DNA of 64,000 nucleotides. It comes from Bradyrhizobiaceae bacterium (GTDB lineage: Bacteria > Pseudomonadota > Alphaproteobacteria > Rhizobiales > Aestuariivirgaceae). A program made the translations under genes and the position numbers. The notes beneath the pieces were generated by a model. That model saw only the letters and a list, made by a program, of their open reading frames with translations. It was not told the origin of the DNA and searched no databases. Position 1 is the first letter of the stretch; each line of letters begins with the position of its first letter. The stretch covers positions 62,001 through 126,000 of the forward strand of contig CANJMQ010000001.1 in assembly GCA_947475225.1 (NCBI GenBank), written 5' to 3'. Below are positions 60,961 through 64,000 of the stretch, in pieces.

Positions 60961-62325
60961 GTGACCCGAAAGCGCATGGCACAGGACCCCCTGATCGACC
61001 CGAGGCCGGCTTCAAGCGGTACCGAGATCGGCATGCTGCGCCTCAGAACCCTGGTGCGCCTGCGCTGGCTCGCCATCGTGGGCCAGGCGGGCGCCGTGCT
61101 GGGCGTGCATTTCGTGCTGGGTTTTCCGCTGCCGCTGGGCTTCTGCCTCGCCGCGATTGCACTCAGCGCCTGGCTGAACATCTTCCTCACCATCCGCTGG
61201 CGCAAGAGTGTGAGGCTGCATGAACGATATGCCGGCCTGCTGCTGGTCTATGACGTGATGCAGCTTGCCGTGCTGCTGTTCCTGACCGGCGGTCTGGAAA
61301 ATCCCTTCTCGTTCCTGTTCCTCGTGCCGGTGACGATCTCCGCCACGTCTCTGCCCAACCGCTGGACGCTGTGGCTGGGGCTTCTCGCCTTTGCCTGCGC
61401 CACCTTCCTCGCCTTCCGGCATTTCCCGCTGCCATGGCCGCCGGGCGAAAAATTCGAGCTGCCGCACATTTACATCGGTGGCATGTGGGTGGCGATCATG
61501 TGTGGGGTGGTGTTCTCGGCGATCTATGCCCGGCGCATCGCCGACGAGGCACGGCAGATGTCGGCGGCGTTGTCTGCCACCGAAATGGTGCTGGCGCGCG
61601 AGCAGCGGCTCTCGGCGCTTGATGGCATGGCGGCAGCCGCGGCCCATGAGCTGGGAACGCCGCTCGCCACCATCGTTCTGGTGGCCAAGGAGCTGAAGCG
61701 CGAGATGCCGCAAGACGCTCCGTATGCCGAGGATATAGACCTCCTCATCAGCCAGACGGCGCGCTGCCGGGAGATTCTCGCCAGGCTGTCGAGCCGCGAG
61801 GCGCAGACCGACGAGATGTACCAGCGGACCGCCATCCTCCCCATGATCGAGGACCTGGTGGCGCCGTTGCGCGGCTCGGACGCCGTCATCGCGGTGACCA
61901 GCTCCGCCGATCTCGACGACAAGGTTCTGGGCAGCGAGCCGGTGTTCCGGCGCAACCCTGCCATTACCTATGGGCTTGGCAACCTTCTGGAGAATGCCGT
62001 CGATTTTGCCGCGACACGCGTGGAGGTCGACGCCCGCTGGACGCCCGCGCAGGTTTCAATCACCGTGCGCGACGATGGGCCGGGCTTCCACGAGAATGTC
62101 TTCGACCGGCTGGGTGACCCCTTTGTGACCACGCGGCCCGGCTATGGCGAAGATACTGGCGAGGCCGGCCAGCACGAGGGCATGGGACTCGGCTTCTTCA
62201 TCGCCAAGACGCTGCTGGAACGCTCCGGTGCCACGGTTTCCCTCGCCAACCGGCCCACGCCCCAACATGGTGCGGTGGTGCATGTTGTCTGGCCGCGCAG
62301 CGTGGTTGATCTCGGTCGCTCCTGA
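60961..62325 (+). CDS. regB: Redox sensor histidine kinase RegB/PrrB/ActS
   Basis: 454 residues from a GTG, or 449 from the ATG at 60976. Six N-terminal membrane helices; the conserved quinone-binding loop FLTGGLENPFSFLFLVPV lies between them. HisKA (SALDGMAAAAAHELGTPLATI) with phospho-His in AAHELGTP, the redox-active Cys in SQTARCREILARLSS, and HATPase motifs LLENAVDFA, DDGPGF and GMGLGFFIAKTLLE. It phosphorylates RegA when the quinone pool is oxidised or oxygen falls, controlling respiration, nitrogen and carbon fixation genes. Divergent to senC. Confidence 0.93.
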   Translation: MTRKRMAQDPLIDPRPASSGTEIGMLRLRTLVRLRWLAIVGQAGAVLGVHFVLGFPLPLGFCLAAIALSAWLNIFLTIRWRKSVRLHERYAGLLLVYDVMQLAVLLFLTGGLENPFSFLFLVPVTISATSLPNRWTLWLGLLAFACATFLAFRHFPLPWPPGEKFELPHIYIGGMWVAIMCGVVFSAIYARRIADEARQMSAALSATEMVLAREQRLSALDGMAAAAAHELGTPLATIVLVAKELKREMPQDAPYAEDIDLLISQTARCREILARLSSREAQTDEMYQRTAILPMIEDLVAPLRGSDAVIAVTSSADLDDKVLGSEPVFRRNPAITYGLGNLLENAVDFAATRVEVDARWTPAQVSITVRDDGPGFHENVFDRLGDPFVTTRPGYGEDTGEAGQHEGMGLGFFIAKTLLERSGATVSLANRPTPQHGAVVHVVWPRSVVDLGRS

Positions 62326-62412
62326 TTGCGTAATGGTAAGTGTTTGAACCCTCGCCCTCGAGGGCCTAGAGAGCGCCCAGTATCCCGTGTAACAAAGATA
62401 GGTCGCGCCTGA

Positions 62413-62958
62413 ATGACCACCACCATGATTCCAGCCGAAAAGACCCTGCTGCTCGTCGATGACGACAAGCCCTTCCTGACGCGGCTCGCCCGCGCCATGG
62501 AAACCCGGGGTTTCGAGGTGCTGATGGCGGAATCGGTGGCCGAAGGGGTGGCGCATGTGAAGCGCTCGGCCCCCTCCTTCGCGGTGGTCGACCTGCGTCT
62601 TGCGGACGGCAACGGCCTCGACGTGATCGAGGCGCTGCACCAGGCGCGCCCCGAGGCGCGCGCCGTGGTGCTGACGGGCTATGGCAACATCGCCACGGCG
62701 GTGACGGCGGTGAAGCTCGGCGCCATCGACTATCTCGCAAAGCCTGCCGATGCCGATGCCGTCTATGGCGCGCTGGTGGGCGACACCGATACACGCACGG
62801 CCCTCCCTGACAACCCGATGTCGGCGGACCGCGTGCGCTGGGAGCACATCCAGCGCGTCTATGAGCTGTGCAGTCGCAATGTCTCGGAGACGGCGCGCCG
62901 CCTCAACATGCACCGCCGCACCCTGCAGCGCATCCTCGCCAAGCGCGCGCCCAAGTAA
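62413..62958 (+). CDS. regA: Redox response regulator RegA/PrrA/ActR
   Basis: 181 residues. Receiver domain with acidic pocket LLLVDDDKPFL, phospho-Asp in FAVVDLRLADGNGLD, VVLTGYG and switch Lys IDYLAKPAD; the C-terminal Fis-type HTH (WEHIQRVYELCSRNVSETARRLNMHRRTLQRILAKRAPK) is almost invariant in RegA homologues. Follows regB by 87 bp. Its stop directly abuts the mmcB stop; the run regB-regA-mmcB is conserved in Rhizobiales. Confidence 0.96.
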   Translation: MTTTMIPAEKTLLLVDDDKPFLTRLARAMETRGFEVLMAESVAEGVAHVKRSAPSFAVVDLRLADGNGLDVIEALHQARPEARAVVLTGYGNIATAVTAVKLGAIDYLAKPADADAVYGALVGDTDTRTALPDNPMSADRVRWEHIQRVYELCSRNVSETARRLNMHRRTLQRILAKRAPK

Positions 62959-63423
62959 TCAGAACGAGTCGGCCAAGGGGTCATGGAGCCCGTGGAGCCG
63001 CAGCGCCGCGGCCCGCGCGAAGGCCAGCGTCACCGCCTTGCGGCGTGACGCGTGAAGGCCCGAAGCATCGATGTGGCGGACGATATCCGCGCCCCAGCTG
63101 TCGGCGATGATCAGGCCGGCCTCGGCAGGCATGATGTCTGGCTCCATCTCGGTCGAGATGGCGAAGAACAGCCGGTCGCACCAGTCGCGGTATTCCGGCC
63201 ACTTGGCATCGCTGCGGAAATCCTCCGGCGAGGACTTGATCTCGACGATCCAGATCTCGCCCGCGTCGGAAACCGCCATGATGTCCGCTCGGCGCCCGGA
63301 CGCCAGCGTGAATTCCGGCAGCACCGCGAAGTTCGCGGCGCGCAGCAACCGGCCCACGCCGCGCTGGATCATCAGCGCGGTGGCAGACTGGCGGCCATCT
63401 GGCCTGGGCTGGGGTCGATCCAT
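62959..63423 (-). CDS. mmcB: MmcB family DNA repair protein
   Basis: About 154 residues from MDRPQPRPDGRQSATALMIQRGVGRLLR; the track start adds 19 residues. The PD-(D/E)XK-like core is evident: FTLASGRRADIMAVSDAGEIWIVEIKSSPEDFRSDAKWPEY (ADI, ExK). Members are alphaproteobacterial, LexA-linked genes whose loss sensitises cells to mitomycin C in Caulobacter. Convergent with regA, stop codons adjoining. No SD is obvious at either candidate start. Confidence 0.9.
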   Translation of the reverse strand: MDRPQPRPDGRQSATALMIQRGVGRLLRAANFAVLPEFTLASGRRADIMAVSDAGEIWIVEIKSSPEDFRSDAKWPEYRDWCDRLFFAISTEMEPDIMPAEAGLIIADSWGADIVRHIDASGLHASRRKAVTLAFARAAALRLHGLHDPLADSF

Positions 63424-63544
63424 GATGTTCCACGGGTAAGAGCCTTGCACCGAATTCACGGGCGGCAAGCTCGGTTCCATTCTATGATTGAAGTATCATG
63501 AAAGAAAACGTCCCGGCAACGGGACACGGCGAAATGGGAGCCTG

Positions 63545-64000
63545 ATGATGCGGCACATGCGCACCGAACGTGATTCGATTGGCGAAATGGACATCCCGGC
63601 GGAGGCCGACTACGGCATCCACACGGCCCGCGCGGTGGAGAACTTCCCGATCACCGGCATCACGCTGTCGAGCTTTCCCGAACTCATCGAATCGCTCGCC
63701 ATGGTCAAGAAGGCGGCGGCACTCGCCAACCGTGATTTCGGTCGGCTGACGCCGGAGATCGCCCAGGCCATCGTCTCCGCCTGCGACCTCGTCATCGCCG
63801 GCGACGAGCGCCATGACTTCGTGGTCGACATGCTGCAGGGCGGCGCCGGCACCTCCACCAACATGAATGCCAACGAGGTGATCGCCAATCTCGCCCTCAA
63901 GCTGCTCGGCAAGCCGCGCGGTGAGTACTCGATCGTCAATCCCAACGACCATGTGAACCTGTCGCAGTCGACGAACGACGTCTACCCCACGGCCGTGCGC
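63545..64000 (+). CDS. aspA: Aspartate ammonia-lyase, N-terminal part (3' end outside window)
   Basis: 152 codons to the edge, not in the ORF track. ATG at 63545 or 63548 follows GGGAG. Sequence begins MRHMRTERDSIGEMDIPAEADYGIHTARAVENFPITG, then DMLQGGAGTSTNMNANEVIANLAL and LSQSTNDVYPTAVR, the fumarase/aspartase superfamily motifs; GIHTARAVENFPIT fits aspartase (or argininosuccinate-lyase superfamily cousins) better than fumarase C. It converts aspartate to fumarate and ammonia. A GTCCCG-gcaa-CGGGAC hairpin lies 20 bp before the start (63510-63525). Confidence 0.88.
   Translation, partial: MMRHMRTERDSIGEMDIPAEADYGIHTARAVENFPITGITLSSFPELIESLAMVKKAAALANRDFGRLTPEIAQAIVSACDLVIAGDERHDFVVDMLQGGAGTSTNMNANEVIANLALKLLGKPRGEYSIVNPNDHVNLSQSTNDVYPTAVR

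Noticed and set aside
63510-63525. Terminator for mmcB or aspA
   Set aside because: The hairpin GTCCCG-gcaa-CGGGAC lies upstream of both genes' starts and has no T-run; at most a leader structure for aspA.

Overview
The window is GC-rich alphaproteobacterial chromosome, most likely from the Hyphomicrobiales (Rhizobiales). The order call rests on Irr beside fabA-fabB-fabI, OlsB-type ornithine-lipid synthesis, an ActS/ActR (RegB/RegA) redox pair beside mmcB, an FrcBCA-type sugar importer and an intracellular PHB depolymerase. No rRNA, tRNA or CRISPR array was recognised.

Layout. 1-1.9 kb: end of a Tad (Flp) pilus minor-pilin cluster (TadG-like, two TadE-like). 2.2-6.2 kb: an AraC/O6-methylguanine-DNA methyltransferase fusion, irr, and the unsaturated fatty acid operon fabA-fabB-fabI. 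6.2-18.1 kb: an unbroken leftward gene run mutS-glnD-murJ-ubiE-ubiB-coaBC-dut-moeB. 18.2-23.2 kb: malic enzyme (maeB), olsB-like acyltransferase, and a hybrid histidine kinase.

23.3-32.1 kb: the competence/recombination helicase gene comM is cut in two, just before its Walker A motif, by a mobile element of about 7.3 kb. The element carries a large serine recombinase at one end, a small resolvase, a tightly overlapping three-gene operon (Zn-finger protein, ParB-like protein, coiled-coil protein), an autotransporter with a repetitive beta-helix passenger, and a repeat-rich non-coding block. This is the most unusual part of the window.

32.2-39.7 kb: a conserved leftward housekeeping run trpS, nifU-like, tsaB-rimI fusion, plsC, miaB, phoH, ybeY, corC, ending at the broken comM. 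mutM and an enoyl-CoA hydratase run rightward from trpS. 41.6-44.3 kb: a DUF1800/DUF1501 pair behind an AT-rich spacer. 44.4-53.7 kb: sugar uptake and oxidation genes (mutarotase, ROK regulator, frcBCA, GntR regulator, aldo/keto reductase, hydroxyacid-type dehydrogenase, UxaA-family dehydratase) that could form one oxidative pathway for an L-fucose-like sugar. 53.8-60.2 kb: class A PBP, a GcvT-family protein with a divergent LysR regulator, a YgjP-like metallopeptidase and PhaZ. 60.3-64 kb: senC, regB/actS, regA/actR, mmcB, and the start of aspA.

Several regulatory structures are readable in the DNA: an Irr-box-like site over the nifU promoter, a hairpin that would hide the trpS ribosome binding site, a nested 44-bp palindrome at the LysR start, a perfect 14-bp palindrome between gntR and uxaA, and a stem-loop between frcB and frcC.
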